DNA from: Bin5 sp034428395
GTDB taxonomy: Bacteria; Chloroflexota; Anaerolineae; Caldilineales; Caldilineaceae
Length of the DNA: 31,656 nucleotides
Assembly (NCBI GenBank): GCA_034428395.1
Contig: DAOUHX010000402.1
Location: 1 to 31,656, forward strand
Reading direction: 5' to 3'
Part shown: positions 7,921 to 15,786 of the stretch, one piece after another
Layout: every line of letters begins with the position of its first letter
How positions within the stretch are numbered: the first letter of the stretch is position 1
The notes under the pieces: model-generated
Databases searched by the model: none
Seen by the model: the letters and a program-made list of their open reading frames with translations, nothing else
What the model was told of the DNA's origin: nothing
Program-made: the position numbers and the translations under genes

Positions 7921-8035
7921 CCTTGGTCTCCTTTCGTGCGAATTCGTGGATAGCTCCGAAACGTCAACATTTCGAATCCCCTGCCTTCATAGTAGGGACC
8001 GTCTGAAAGCTGGATACCAACGAAGAACGAGGAAT

Positions 8036-8217
8036 CGTTGCCATTTCCAATGACTGGTCAGCAATAGTCGTCATCCACAGGTTGCCAGCCTACAGTTCCA
8101 GCTCTGGTCCCCTGATTCCTGGAGCAAAGACCTTTGCCTGAGCCGGTGCAGTGAACTGTGTCAACTGAAAGAATGTGATGAATCAGAGTTCAGACAATTG
8201 TCAACCTGCCTTGGAAA
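8036..8217 (+). repeat. Diverged ~185-bp repeat, copy A
   Basis: Aligns with 8737-8924 over its whole length with a few short gaps. Shared blocks include GACTGGTC, CATC-ACAG, CCTGATTC, GAGCCG, CTGTGTC, GATGAA, AGTTCAG and TGGAAA. By eye, identity is roughly two thirds. No shared reading frame is conserved, so it looks non-coding. Confidence 0.7.
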
Positions 8218-8494
8218 GAAATACCCGCCCAAACCATCCCCCGAGCCGCCCGCGCCCTCACCAACCAATTTTCCAAAGATCCTGCGGGAGCCCCGAGAAT
8301 GCGCTACACTGCTCCTTACTACCGCCATTCGCGCCCGCGGCCCTGCCGCAACTCGACATCTTGCGACCCATGAAAACCGTCTGCCCATCCTACGAATGTC
8401 CCCTCAACCATGCCGAGCGCACAGCCACCCTCCCTGCCCAGCCTTTCAGCATCCGTCCGCTGTCCGCACTTCCGCCAAAGCCCTTTTTCCGTAC

Positions 8495-8554
8495 GTCTCA
8501 GATCGTCTCAGATCGTCTCAGATCGTCTGGGATCGTCTCAGATCGCCCCGTATC
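8495..8554 (+). repeat. Decamer tandem array GTCTCAGATC (5 units plus one degenerate)
   Basis: GTCTCAGATC occurs at 8495, 8505, 8515 and 8535, with GTCTGGGATC at 8525 and the degenerate GCCCCGTATC at 8545. Each good unit contains GATC, so GATC recurs every 10 bp, once per helical turn. Confidence 0.92.
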
Positions 8555-8642
8555 GTCCGAACGCACCGCCGCCCACCGACCGCCATTCCCGCAGAATTGC
8601 CGCAATGTTCGCCCAACGCCGCCCGCCAAACCGGCAAAAAAG

Positions 8643-8682
8643 CGCGTCAAAGCGCGTCATTTCGCGTCGTTTCGCGTCAAAA
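8643..8682 (+). repeat. Decamer tandem array CGCGTCNNNN (4 units)
   Basis: CGCGTC recurs at 8643, 8653, 8663 and 8673, each followed by four bases that are A- or T-rich (AAAG, ATTT, GTTT, AAAA). The 10-bp spacing is exact. Confidence 0.88.
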
Positions 8683-8736
8683 TATGCCCGCCAACGCCCG
8701 TGAGGAAAAAGGGTTTCTCCGCGACTTTTGGGAGTG

Positions 8737-8924
8737 GTTGACATTTTCAAAGACTGGTCTGCAAATGAAATGTCGGCATCTACAGCATGCCTCCGTTCAG
8801 CTCTGACTTCGGTTCGCCTGATTCTTGGCGCGCAGACCGCCGCGCGAGCCGTAGCCGTCAGCTGTGTCCATCACACGAATCAGATGAACTGTAGTTCAGG
8901 CAAATGGCAACGGGCCCTGGAAAC
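8737..8924 (+). repeat. Diverged ~185-bp repeat, copy B
   Basis: Second copy of the sequence at 8036-8217, same orientation, about 700 bp downstream. The 8495 and 8643 decamer arrays lie between the copies, and a heptamer array (8917-8951) overlaps the end of this copy. Confidence 0.7.
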
Positions 8925-8951
8925 CGAATACTGAAAACTGAAAACCAAAAA
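8917..8951 (+). repeat. Heptamer tandem array, consensus CYGAAAA (5 units)
   Basis: CTGGAAA, CCGAATA, CTGAAAA, CTGAAAA and CCAAAAA follow each other with exact 7-bp spacing. This is the third period-7 array in the island and has an unrelated motif from the other two apart from its leading C. Confidence 0.75.
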
Positions 8952-9054
8952 CTAACCTTACATGCGCATCCAAACACCGAAACATGCCCGGAATATGCCC
9001 AAAAAACCACCAATCCCGGCGCCAAACACCCCCCATTCGAAAAAAGTATAGGGC

Positions 9055-9094
9055 GACATTGGACGACATTGGGGGACTTTGGGGGACATATGTC
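9055..9094 (+). repeat. Decamer tandem array GACATTGGGG (4 units) ending in a palindrome
   Basis: GACATTGGAC (9055), GACATTGGGG (9065), GACTTTGGGG (9075) and GACATATGTC (9085) are spaced exactly 10 bp. The last two units build the perfect 18-bp palindrome GGGGGACATATGTCCCCC at 9081-9098, a possible operator-like or hairpin element. Confidence 0.85.
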
Positions 9095-9608
9095 CCCCTC
9101 TCACGCCAAAATCGAAAGATTTCGCACCCATGAGGCAGAGGAGCCGGTCAACCGCCATTTCTGTAATACTGACATGCGAACTATGAGACCAACGGTACTT
9201 CAATCCAGGATCGATTTGAGAAGTAGACAAATTAGGAACTCTCGGTCCGATAAAGAAGAGATTTCGTTTCGTTCTGCCACGACGCCGGCAACAATTCGTC
9301 CGTCATTGCTGTGCTGCCTTCTACATTTCAAACGCCCTGCAACGAGCGTCGCATTGGCCGAATGCATCAGCGCTGCGTTCTTCCCGCCGGTCGTACCAAC
9401 GAAGTGACGGCGCTGTTCCGTCGAGCGACTTCGGCGGCAAGTATGCGCCGGTGCGGGTCGACACGTCCATGGAGTGAACCGTTTTCCCGGAAGAGCCGCA
9501 TAGGATGCTTTGCAACATGACCAGCAGAGATAGGATTGGCGGTTGCGGACATCGGGCAGACCCGGCTACCATGAAAACGAGAATCTGGAACAAAGGGAGC
9601 CTTTTGCA

Positions 9609-10445
9609 GTGAAACTCTATCGTCTGTTCTCCATCGCGCTCATCGCGCTTGCACTGCTGACCGCATGCCTTCGCCCAGACCTGCCCGGCGCGCCGCAACT
9701 GCCCAAGCCGCCCTCGCCCCGCTCCATCCCCGGCCTCGAAGACCTGCTCGATAAACTGCCCGGCTTCGACCTCGATATGCTGCGCGAGCTCGGCCTGCCC
9801 GACCTGAGCGGCATAACGGACCTTCCCCAGCTTGCCGACCTCCCGGGCCTGTCCGTGGGCGAAAACGCAATCGCATTTGCCGGACCGACCGAAATGCGCA
9901 TCGATGTCGGCGACGTAATCCGCGGCACCGACATCCAACTGGCAGCGATTACCGACGGGCGAGCCGAGTTTCTCTTCGCCGGCCTGCGCGCCGAGCGGAT
10001 CGCAGGTGACTCGCTTGACTTCGACGGGGCCTGGCCCGACATCGGCGGCGTCAACTATGCGCTGCGTCTGCGCGTCTACCGCGTGGCCGAGGACTACGTG
10101 CGCGCGGCCGGCGTCCAGCGCGTAGTGATCGAGGGCATTCAGCCGCTCCATCAGCCGGGCGTCGCCGTGAACGAGGGCTCGCCCAAGCTGGCCTACACGG
10201 GATCCATCGCCGTAGGGCAGGTGCTGAAAGGGACGACTTTCGGCTATGTCGGACCAGGTGAGCAGGGCGCAGAAATCTCAGGAATTCCCGCCGGCGATTT
10301 CCCGTTTCGCAAAACAGGTGATAGTCTGCGATGGCAGGGAATGTTGCGGCCCGATCTGCCCTGCGTTTTCAACATGCGTATCGTCCATTACGGCGAAATC
10401 TCGGTGCAGGTCGCCGGAATAGTTACCATACAGCTTCCCAATTGA
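9609..10445 (+). CDS. Predicted lipoprotein, function unknown
   Basis: From GTG 9609 the protein has 278 residues. The start is fixed by AGGGAG (9594-9599) nine bases upstream and by the lipoprotein signal that follows: KLYR, a hydrophobic stretch and the lipobox LLTAC with Cys20. Residues 21-85 are Pro/Leu/Gly/Asp-rich with a repeated LPDL/LPGL/LPGF pattern and are probably an extended tether. The rest (about 90-278) is beta-rich, with two similar stretches (NAIAFAGPTEMRIDVGDVIRGT and KLAYTGSIAVGQVLKGTTFGYV, given here only as landmarks at roughly 87-110 and 196-217), which may be a duplicated beta-sandwich. No family was recognised. It is followed after 62 bases by a membrane-anchored protein that may act with it. 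Confidence 0.8.
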   Translation: MKLYRLFSIALIALALLTACLRPDLPGAPQLPKPPSPRSIPGLEDLLDKLPGFDLDMLRELGLPDLSGITDLPQLADLPGLSVGENAIAFAGPTEMRIDVGDVIRGTDIQLAAITDGRAEFLFAGLRAERIAGDSLDFDGAWPDIGGVNYALRLRVYRVAEDYVRAAGVQRVVIEGIQPLHQPGVAVNEGSPKLAYTGSIAVGQVLKGTTFGYVGPGEQGAEISGIPAGDFPFRKTGDSLRWQGMLRPDLPCVFNMRIVHYGEISVQVAGIVTIQLPN

Positions 10446-10507
10446 GGTCTTTTGTCAGTTCTGCGGCTGCAGCCCGGCGGCCGTGAAGAGCTCAGGAGAA
10501 GAGAACG

Positions 10508-11332
10508 ATGGTTGAGGCTGTGAGCAACCCAGGGACTTTCAGTGCAATTCGCAGGTTCAGGCCACACGCCGACCTTCAGGGAATCCGCGCCGACTACTAC
10601 AATCTGACCGATCTGCAAGGCGCGCCGCTGGCGGGGCTGCTCGTGTTGATGGACCGGCGCGGACGCCCCGTGCGCGCCGAAGTTCACATGCACATTTCAG
10701 CTGCCGACACCCTCTACGAGATTGCCGTGCGCCAGGCCCGCCGCCTCATCACCGACCGCTACAACAGCGATCGGCCTATCCGCCTCTACCCGCTGCGCGT
10801 GCAGTTAGACAATGACCCGCTCTCGGTCCAACCGCAAGGTTCAGGACGAAACGTGGTGCCGGTATCGGGCTCGAGCAACCTGCTCTTAATGTTGTTCGGC
10901 GTGCTCCTAGTCCTTACCGCCCTCTTCGGCGGCTGGTTCCTCAACGAGTGGCTCAGCGGCGACCTCGCCGCCGGCGGGACGTCCTTCTTTGCCGGCGGGG
11001 ACTCTTCCTCGGCAAGCGCGCTCGAACGTCCCATCGTCGAAACCAACGGCTTGGCTCCCAGTCGTAACGCAATCCCCATGGAGGTGGGTGACCGCGTCCA
11101 GCTGTTGCCGGCCTACAAGATAACCCTGCGCTCGCAAGCCGGTGCCCAGGCCGGCGTCGAAGTCGCCCAACTGCAAAACGCCGACCGCATGACCATTCTC
11201 AACGGGCCAATCTGGCTGCAAGGCAACAGCGATACCATCGTCTGGTGGTACGTGCGCATTGACAACGGGCCCGAGGGCTGGATACCTGCCAACACCAGCG
11301 AACTGACACTCCTGGAACCGATCGTACAGTAA
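10508..11332 (+). CDS. Single-pass membrane protein with C-terminal SH3-like domain
   Basis: A 274-residue protein. Residues 1-120 form a polar N-terminal domain (DLQGIRADYYNLTDLQGAPL, DTLYEIAVRQARRLI) with no recognised family. Residues about 124-145 (LLLMLFGVLLVLTALFGGWFL) are the only membrane segment. The outside part ends in a bacterial SH3-type fold (about 190-270: VQLLPAYKITLRSQAG, VWWYVRIDNGPEGWIPANT), which often binds peptidoglycan or peptides. AGGAG (10494-10498) nine bases upstream supports ATG 10508. The topology is most likely N-in/C-out, with no cleavable signal. A role at the cell wall is an inference from the SH3 domain. Confidence 0.78.
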   Translation: MVEAVSNPGTFSAIRRFRPHADLQGIRADYYNLTDLQGAPLAGLLVLMDRRGRPVRAEVHMHISAADTLYEIAVRQARRLITDRYNSDRPIRLYPLRVQLDNDPLSVQPQGSGRNVVPVSGSSNLLLMLFGVLLVLTALFGGWFLNEWLSGDLAAGGTSFFAGGDSSSASALERPIVETNGLAPSRNAIPMEVGDRVQLLPAYKITLRSQAGAQAGVEVAQLQNADRMTILNGPIWLQGNSDTIVWWYVRIDNGPEGWIPANTSELTLLEPIVQ

Positions 11333-11356
11333 TCTCCACGACCGGACAGCCGGCAA

Positions 11357-12760
11357 ATGAATCACACAGACCAAACCGGTTGGAACATTATCGTAGTCGT
11401 CGCCGATACGCTGCGCACGGCCTACCTCGGCTGCTACGGCAACGAGTGGATTCAGACACCGGCGATCGACCACTTTGCCGGCCAGAGCGTCCGCTTCAGC
11501 CGCGCTCATCCCGAATGTCTGCCCACAATCCCAACCCGGCGCACGCTGCACAGCGCACGCCGCGCCTTCCCTTTTGCCGACTATCGACCCGTTCCCTGGG
11601 ACAATGTCTATATGCCCGGCTGGCAGCCCCTCTCCGCCGAGGAAAGCACAGTTGCCGAAACACTCCAGCGGGCCGGATTTCATACCGGCTTTGTGGCCGA
11701 CGTGCCCCACTACTTCGTGCCGGGTATGAACTTCACGCGCGGATTCCGGCAGTGGGAGTTCGTCCGCGGCCAAGCCGAGGACCGCTGGAGCGCGATCGCC
11801 GATGCAGACCCGGCTTTGTTCGACCGCTACCGCGCCGGCGACCGCGAACGGATCGCCGCCCATCTTGTCAACGTACGCCCGCACTTGCCCGAGGAGCACT
11901 GGCCTACCGCCCGTACATTTCAGCGTGCCGTCGACTTCGTGCGCGACAATCGCGGCACGACTCCGTTCTACCTGTACGTGGACAGCTTCACCCCGCACGA
12001 AACATGGGAAGCGCCCCTGCACTACTACGACCTTTACGGCAGCCGCGCCGACCGCGAACCGGTCTGCCTGACGGCCGTATACGGCCCGTCCGACGATGAG
12101 TACGAGGACCGGCTCCCCAGCCTGCGCGCCAACTATGCCGGGCTCGTCACGATGCTCGACACCTGGTTTGGACGCCTGATGGAGACCGTCGACAGCCTGG
12201 GGATGCGCGAGAATACGCTGGTCTTCTTCCTCAGCGATCACGGCACCAATTTCGGGGACAACGCCGAAAACGTGATGGGCAAGCCCGCCGACTATATGTA
12301 CCCCGGCACGATGGACATCCCCCTGCTCGTGCGCCATCCGGCCGGCCTGGGCGCCGGTCAGGTCCGCGATGAGTTGGTCTACACGCTCGACGTGCCTGCC
12401 ACGGTTCTGGCAGCCAGCGGCCTGCTCGCGGACTACCCTGCCGACGGCATGAGCCTGCTGCCGCTGCTGGAAGGGACCGGCGGATTTGCACGCCGCCAAT
12501 ACCTGACCTGCCGTTACGGCAACTCTGTCTGGTATCGCGACGACCGCACCTGGTTCTTCAGCACGGTGGAGTGGCGCAATCCCCGCCTGTTCGACCTGGA
12601 GACCGACCCAAGCTGCCAGGTGAACATCGCCGACAGCAGCCCGGATCGCGTAGCCTTCGCGCGCAAACGCATCCTCGCCGACGCTGGCGGCCATCTCAAC
12701 TTCTACGAACGCCAGGATTCCACCGACGCGCTGGGCAGGCCCGAGTTTGCCACGCGTTAG
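11357..12760 (+). CDS. Sulfatase-fold hydrolase with Thr at the nucleophile position
   Basis: A 467-residue cytosolic-type protein (no signal peptide) of the sulfatase/alkaline phosphatase superfamily. Metal-binding sites are recognisable: ADTLR (D17) near the start with LGCYGN, PHETWEAP in the middle, and SDHGTNFGD (D294-H295). The active-site loop is ECLPTIPTRRTL (residues 53-64). The family motif C/S-x-P-S/T-R aligns with T57-I-P-T-R61, so the residue normally turned into formylglycine is Thr. C54 is out of register. This favours a phosphodiesterase or phosphatase-like chemistry with a Thr nucleophile, or an unusual sulfatase. The usual family annotation would be sulfatase. It begins 24 bases after the SH3 protein. 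Confidence 0.87.
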   Translation: MNHTDQTGWNIIVVVADTLRTAYLGCYGNEWIQTPAIDHFAGQSVRFSRAHPECLPTIPTRRTLHSARRAFPFADYRPVPWDNVYMPGWQPLSAEESTVAETLQRAGFHTGFVADVPHYFVPGMNFTRGFRQWEFVRGQAEDRWSAIADADPALFDRYRAGDRERIAAHLVNVRPHLPEEHWPTARTFQRAVDFVRDNRGTTPFYLYVDSFTPHETWEAPLHYYDLYGSRADREPVCLTAVYGPSDDEYEDRLPSLRANYAGLVTMLDTWFGRLMETVDSLGMRENTLVFFLSDHGTNFGDNAENVMGKPADYMYPGTMDIPLLVRHPAGLGAGQVRDELVYTLDVPATVLAASGLLADYPADGMSLLPLLEGTGGFARRQYLTCRYGNSVWYRDDRTWFFSTVEWRNPRLFDLETDPSCQVNIADSSPDRVAFARKRILADAGGHLNFYERQDSTDALGRPEFATR

Positions 12761-12832
12761 ACGTCATTCGCCCGACCGACGGCCTTCAGCCGCCTCCATG
12801 CGCGTCGACGACCGGCCACAGGAGTGCCGAGT

Positions 12833-13885
12833 ATGCCAAACATAGCCGCCAACCGGCTCGAACAGATCGCAGGACGCCTCCTGCAGGCTGCCGGTGCCTC
12901 GCCAGGAGAAGCCCATACCATCGCCCGCCACCTGATCGCCGCCAACCTCGCCGGTCACGATTCCCACGGCGTCATCCATATCCCGGGCTATGTCGCCTCG
13001 GTCCAAAAGGGCAATCTGCAGCCGGGCGCGCCCTTCCAAATTATTGAGGAAAGTCCGACAACGACCGTTGTCGACGGCAACTGGGGCTTCGGCTTCACCG
13101 TTTCCGAACGCGCAATGGAGATTACTATTGAAAAGGCGCGTGCGCAGAATGTCGCCGCCGCCACGGTCGTGCGCCAGGGCCATGTCGGCCGCCTGACCGA
13201 CTATCCGCTCATGGCCGCTGAGGCCGGCATGATCGGGCTGATGACGGCTGATTCCGGACGCGGGCCCAAGAGCGTTGCCCCCTTCGGCGGGCGTGAACCG
13301 CGCCTGGGCACAAACCCGATCTGCATCGCCGTCCCCTCCAACCTGGACGGCCCATTCTACATCGACATCGCCACCTCGGCGGTCGCCGGCGGGAAGTTGG
13401 GCGTTGCCATCGCGCGCGGGCAATCGATCCCCACCGGCTGGGTGATCGACAGCGAGGGCCGCGCCGCAACCGACCCGGCCGCCGCTCGCAAAGGCGGGGC
13501 CATGCTGCCGCTGGGCGGCACCGAAGGGCATAAGGGCTACGGGCTGTCCGCGATGGTCGAGATCTTCTCCGGCCTGCTCACAGGGCTGGGCTTCGGCATT
13601 GAGCCAACGGGCCGTCACAACGACGGCTGCTTCATGGCCGTTTTTCGCGTCGACGCCTTTCGTCCGCTGGCCGACTTCAAGCAGGAAGTTACCGAGTTCG
13701 CCCAATATCTGACCGCTACACCGCCGGCTGAGGGTTTCGAACGCGTCTACTATCCCGGCGAACTGGAGTTTCAGCGCGCGCAGCGCGGGCGTGTGGACGG
13801 CATCTACATCGAAGAGTCAACCTGGCAGCAGCTCGCCGCGCTGGCCGACGAGCTTGGCGTTGAGGAGGACTTCTCCTACGCGTGA
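12833..13885 (+). CDS. Ldh-family (malate/L-lactate/ureidoglycolate-type) NAD(P) dehydrogenase
   Basis: A 350-residue protein of the MDH2/LDH2 family, which reduces 2-keto acids or oxidises 2-hydroxy acids and is unrelated to classical Rossmann LDH. Typical motifs are GHDSHGVIHIPGY (with the conserved His45), GFGFTVSERAM, GMIGLMTADSG, APFGGREPRLGTNP, DIATSAVAGGKL and GHKGYGLSAMVEIFSG. The start at ATG 12833 is preferred because AGGAG (12820-12824) precedes it by eight bases; a GTG at 12824 overlaps that site. The substrate cannot be told from sequence; family members use malate, lactate, ureidoglycolate, sulfolactate or diketogulonate. It lies just upstream of the dha/glp promoter and is probably a separate transcript. 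Confidence 0.9.
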   Translation: MPNIAANRLEQIAGRLLQAAGASPGEAHTIARHLIAANLAGHDSHGVIHIPGYVASVQKGNLQPGAPFQIIEESPTTTVVDGNWGFGFTVSERAMEITIEKARAQNVAAATVVRQGHVGRLTDYPLMAAEAGMIGLMTADSGRGPKSVAPFGGREPRLGTNPICIAVPSNLDGPFYIDIATSAVAGGKLGVAIARGQSIPTGWVIDSEGRAATDPAAARKGGAMLPLGGTEGHKGYGLSAMVEIFSGLLTGLGFGIEPTGRHNDGCFMAVFRVDAFRPLADFKQEVTEFAQYLTATPPAEGFERVYYPGELEFQRAQRGRVDGIYIEESTWQQLAALADELGVEEDFSYA

Positions 13886-13939
13886 GGCGCGAACCGGTCC
13901 GCTTCCGTGACGCTTCGAAGCCCCCTCCGCGGATCCTCG

Positions 13940-13968
13940 TTGGAAAAAGCGGAAGTTCGGGCTACAAT
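13940..13968 (+). promoter_or_regulatory. Sigma70-type promoter of the dha/glp operon
   Basis: TTGGAA (13940-13945) and TACAAT (13963-13968) are separated by exactly 17 bp. The predicted start near 13975 leaves a leader of about 30 nt before the dhaK ATG at 14006. No clear operator palindrome was seen around it. Confidence 0.6.
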
Positions 13969-14005
13969 ATCGGCTGGCATCTGAGTCCCTTGTCCACGAT
14001 GAACC

Positions 14006-14989
14006 ATGCAATGTCTTACAAGTAACCCTGGCAGCGCAATCACCCACAGCTTGCGCGGCATGGCGCTCTGTCACCCGGACACAATCCAGGTTCATTTCGA
14101 TCCGGACTTCATCGAGCGAACCGCGCCTGCGCCCGCCGGAAAGGTAGCCGTCATCAGCGGCAGCGGCAGCGGCCACGAGCCGTTGCCCACCGGCTATGTC
14201 GGCCTCGGCATGTTGGATGCCGCCTGCCCCGGCCCCATCTTTACCAGCCCCTCTCCGGTCCAGCTGCTGGCCGCGGCCCACTCGGTCAATCGCGGCGGCG
14301 GCGTGCTCTATATCGTCAAGAACTACGCCGGCGGCGTGCTCAACACCGACCTGACGCTCGAGATGGCCACGCAGGAAGGGATTGAAGCACGCGCCGTGCT
14401 CGTCAACGACGACGTCTCGATCCCTGAGGTCGCCAATCGGCGCGGGTTGGGCGCGGCGACGCTGGCCTGCAAGATTGCGGGGGCCGCCGCCGAAGCGGGA
14501 TACGCACTTAAGGATGTCGTCGAGGTGACCCGGCGGGCCGTTGATGCCTCCCGTAGCATGGGTGTCGGCACCAATCTCTATACGCTTCCCCGCAACGGTT
14601 CCGGCGACGGCCTGGCGGACGACTCAATCGAGTTGGGCGTCGGCATCCACGGCGAACCAGGCCAAATACGCCCTGTCCGCAATGGCATGCCGGAGATCGT
14701 AAGCCTGCTCATACAGCCCATTCTTGATGACCTGCCCTACGCCGCCGGTGACAAGGTGCTGCTCCTTATCAGCGGGATGGGCGGGACGCCTTCGCTGGAA
14801 CTGTATCTCCTCTCCGAAGCGACGCACGAAATGCTTGCCGTGCATCGCATTCAGGTCGAGCGCCAGCTGGTTGGAAACTATCTCACCAGTCTAGGTCGCG
14901 GCGGGTACACCATAACGTTGATGAAACTCGACGACGAACTGCTGAACCTGTGGGATGCCCCCGTGCATACGCCCGCCTTGCATTGGTAG
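14006..14989 (+). CDS. dhaK: Dihydroxyacetone kinase, substrate-binding subunit DhaK
   Basis: A 327-residue cytosolic subunit that binds dihydroxyacetone as a covalent hemiaminal on a His and presents it to DhaL-ADP-P. GSGSGHEP contains H57, the active-site His that contacts the substrate. NTDL gives D114, and VGIHGEPG gives H215, the covalent substrate-binding His of the family. YIVKNYAGGVLN, VNDDVS and SGMGGTPSLELY are also typical. Length is close to other single-domain DhaK proteins (about 330-355). No Shine-Dalgarno is seen at ATG 14006, but the N-terminus (ITHSLRGMALCHPD) aligns with other DhaK proteins. It is the first gene of the operon; dhaL follows after 79 bases. Confidence 0.95.
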   Translation: MQCLTSNPGSAITHSLRGMALCHPDTIQVHFDPDFIERTAPAPAGKVAVISGSGSGHEPLPTGYVGLGMLDAACPGPIFTSPSPVQLLAAAHSVNRGGGVLYIVKNYAGGVLNTDLTLEMATQEGIEARAVLVNDDVSIPEVANRRGLGAATLACKIAGAAAEAGYALKDVVEVTRRAVDASRSMGVGTNLYTLPRNGSGDGLADDSIELGVGIHGEPGQIRPVRNGMPEIVSLLIQPILDDLPYAAGDKVLLLISGMGGTPSLELYLLSEATHEMLAVHRIQVERQLVGNYLTSLGRGGYTITLMKLDDELLNLWDAPVHTPALHW

Positions 14990-15068
14990 CCGAAGCAAAC
15001 TGTGAATCGCGGATAGGATCGTTGCCGGTCTCTGAGAACAGGCGCTATCCACTAACCACCGGGGTCAA

Positions 15069-15728
15069 ATGATGGGCCAGGAGATCTCAATAACGCAACT
15101 CCGCAGATGGCTTCTGACTTACGCCGAACGCGTCATCGAGAATGAGGACCATCTGACCGAACTGGATACCGCAATCGGCGATGCCGACCACGGGGCGAAC
15201 ATGCGCAGAGGCATGGGGAAGCTGCAGGAGCGGCTGCAGGAGGAGATGCCATCCGACGACATCGGCGCCTTTCTGCGCTCTGTCGCCATGACACTGATTG
15301 GCGGGGTCGGCGGGGCCGCCGGGCCGCTGTACGGGACCTTTTTCCTGCGGGCCGCCACCAGCCCGACAAACGGCCGTTCGGTCGACTTGGCTCAGCTGAC
15401 GCAGATGTTCCGCTATGGACTTGATGGACTCCAGCAACGGGGCAAGGCGCAGGCCGACGACAAGACGATGATCGACGCGATCCAGCCGGCGGTCGAGGCA
15501 ATGGAGGCCGCTTTGGCCGCGCATCAAAGCGCTGCCGTCGTCCTGGCCGCGGCCCGTCAAGCCGCCCACCAGGGCATGAAACACACGATCGAAATTGAGG
15601 CTAAGAAGGGCCGCGCCAGCTATCTCGGTCCCCATTCCATTGGCCATCAGGACCCGGGCGCAACCAGTGCCTACTTCCTCTTCGAGACCGCGGCCGAGGT
15701 CCTGACAAAGACGGCGGACAGCAAGTAA
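15069..15728 (+). CDS. dhaL: Dihydroxyacetone kinase, ADP-binding subunit DhaL
   Basis: A 219-residue subunit that holds a permanently bound ADP, is phosphorylated by DhaM and passes the phosphate to DHA on DhaK. The Mg-ADP site is LDTAIGDADHG with D33, D38 and D40. The nucleotide-covering loop GGVGGAAGPLYGTFF and the C-terminal GRASYLGPHSIGHQDPGA are both typical of PTS-dependent DhaL rather than of ATP-dependent fused kinases. ATG 15069 and ATG 15072 are both possible; only a GGGG stretch at 15061 precedes them. Having separate dhaK, dhaL and dhaM genes predicts use of PEP, not ATP, as phosphate donor. Confidence 0.95.
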   Translation: MMGQEISITQLRRWLLTYAERVIENEDHLTELDTAIGDADHGANMRRGMGKLQERLQEEMPSDDIGAFLRSVAMTLIGGVGGAAGPLYGTFFLRAATSPTNGRSVDLAQLTQMFRYGLDGLQQRGKAQADDKTMIDAIQPAVEAMEAALAAHQSAAVVLAAARQAAHQGMKHTIEIEAKKGRASYLGPHSIGHQDPGATSAYFLFETAAEVLTKTADSK

Positions 15729-15786
15729 TGGATGGTTACCCCACCAATCGCGACCTTTCAGCAGCCTGCCCGCGGAGTTCCGGCTG

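Larger units (their letters stand above)
6684..9608. other. Long non-coding repeat island
   Basis: About 2.9 kb without a believable gene. Open frames exist on both strands but have biased, low-information translations (Arg/Ser/Pro/Cys/Trp-rich), no start signals and no recognisable domains. The stretch contains three arrays with 7-bp period, four with 10-bp period, a duplicated ~185-bp sequence, a duplicated 24-bp palindromic unit and several perfect hairpins, listed separately. Between these (for example 7060-7800 and 9100-9540) I see no clear feature. No transposase, integrase, tRNA or terminal inverted repeats were found. Confidence 0.75.

Noticed and set aside
7293..7970. 225-residue open frame on the minus strand in the repeat island
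   Set aside because: Rich in Trp, Cys, Ser and Arg, no domain, no ribosome site, and it reads through the 7861-7920 decamer array.
8495..8554. CRISPR array
   Set aside because: Units are contiguous 10-mers without spacers, and no cas gene is present.
8175..8806. Overlapping plus-strand open frames of about 190-200 residues
   Set aside because: Pro/Arg/Ser-rich translations in two frames at once, running through two decamer arrays and a repeat copy; this is low-information GC-rich sequence, not a gene.
9415..9600. Possible pseudogene remnant (frame with GKYAPVRVDTSME, TGA, then TVFPEEPHRML)
   Set aside because: Reads like protein for about 40 residues across a stop, but no homolog is recognised and there is too little to support a call or a selenocysteine reading.
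10907..12694. 595-residue antisense open frame across the SH3 protein and sulfatase genes
   Set aside because: A shadow of the sulfatase gene, with no start signal and no recognised motif.
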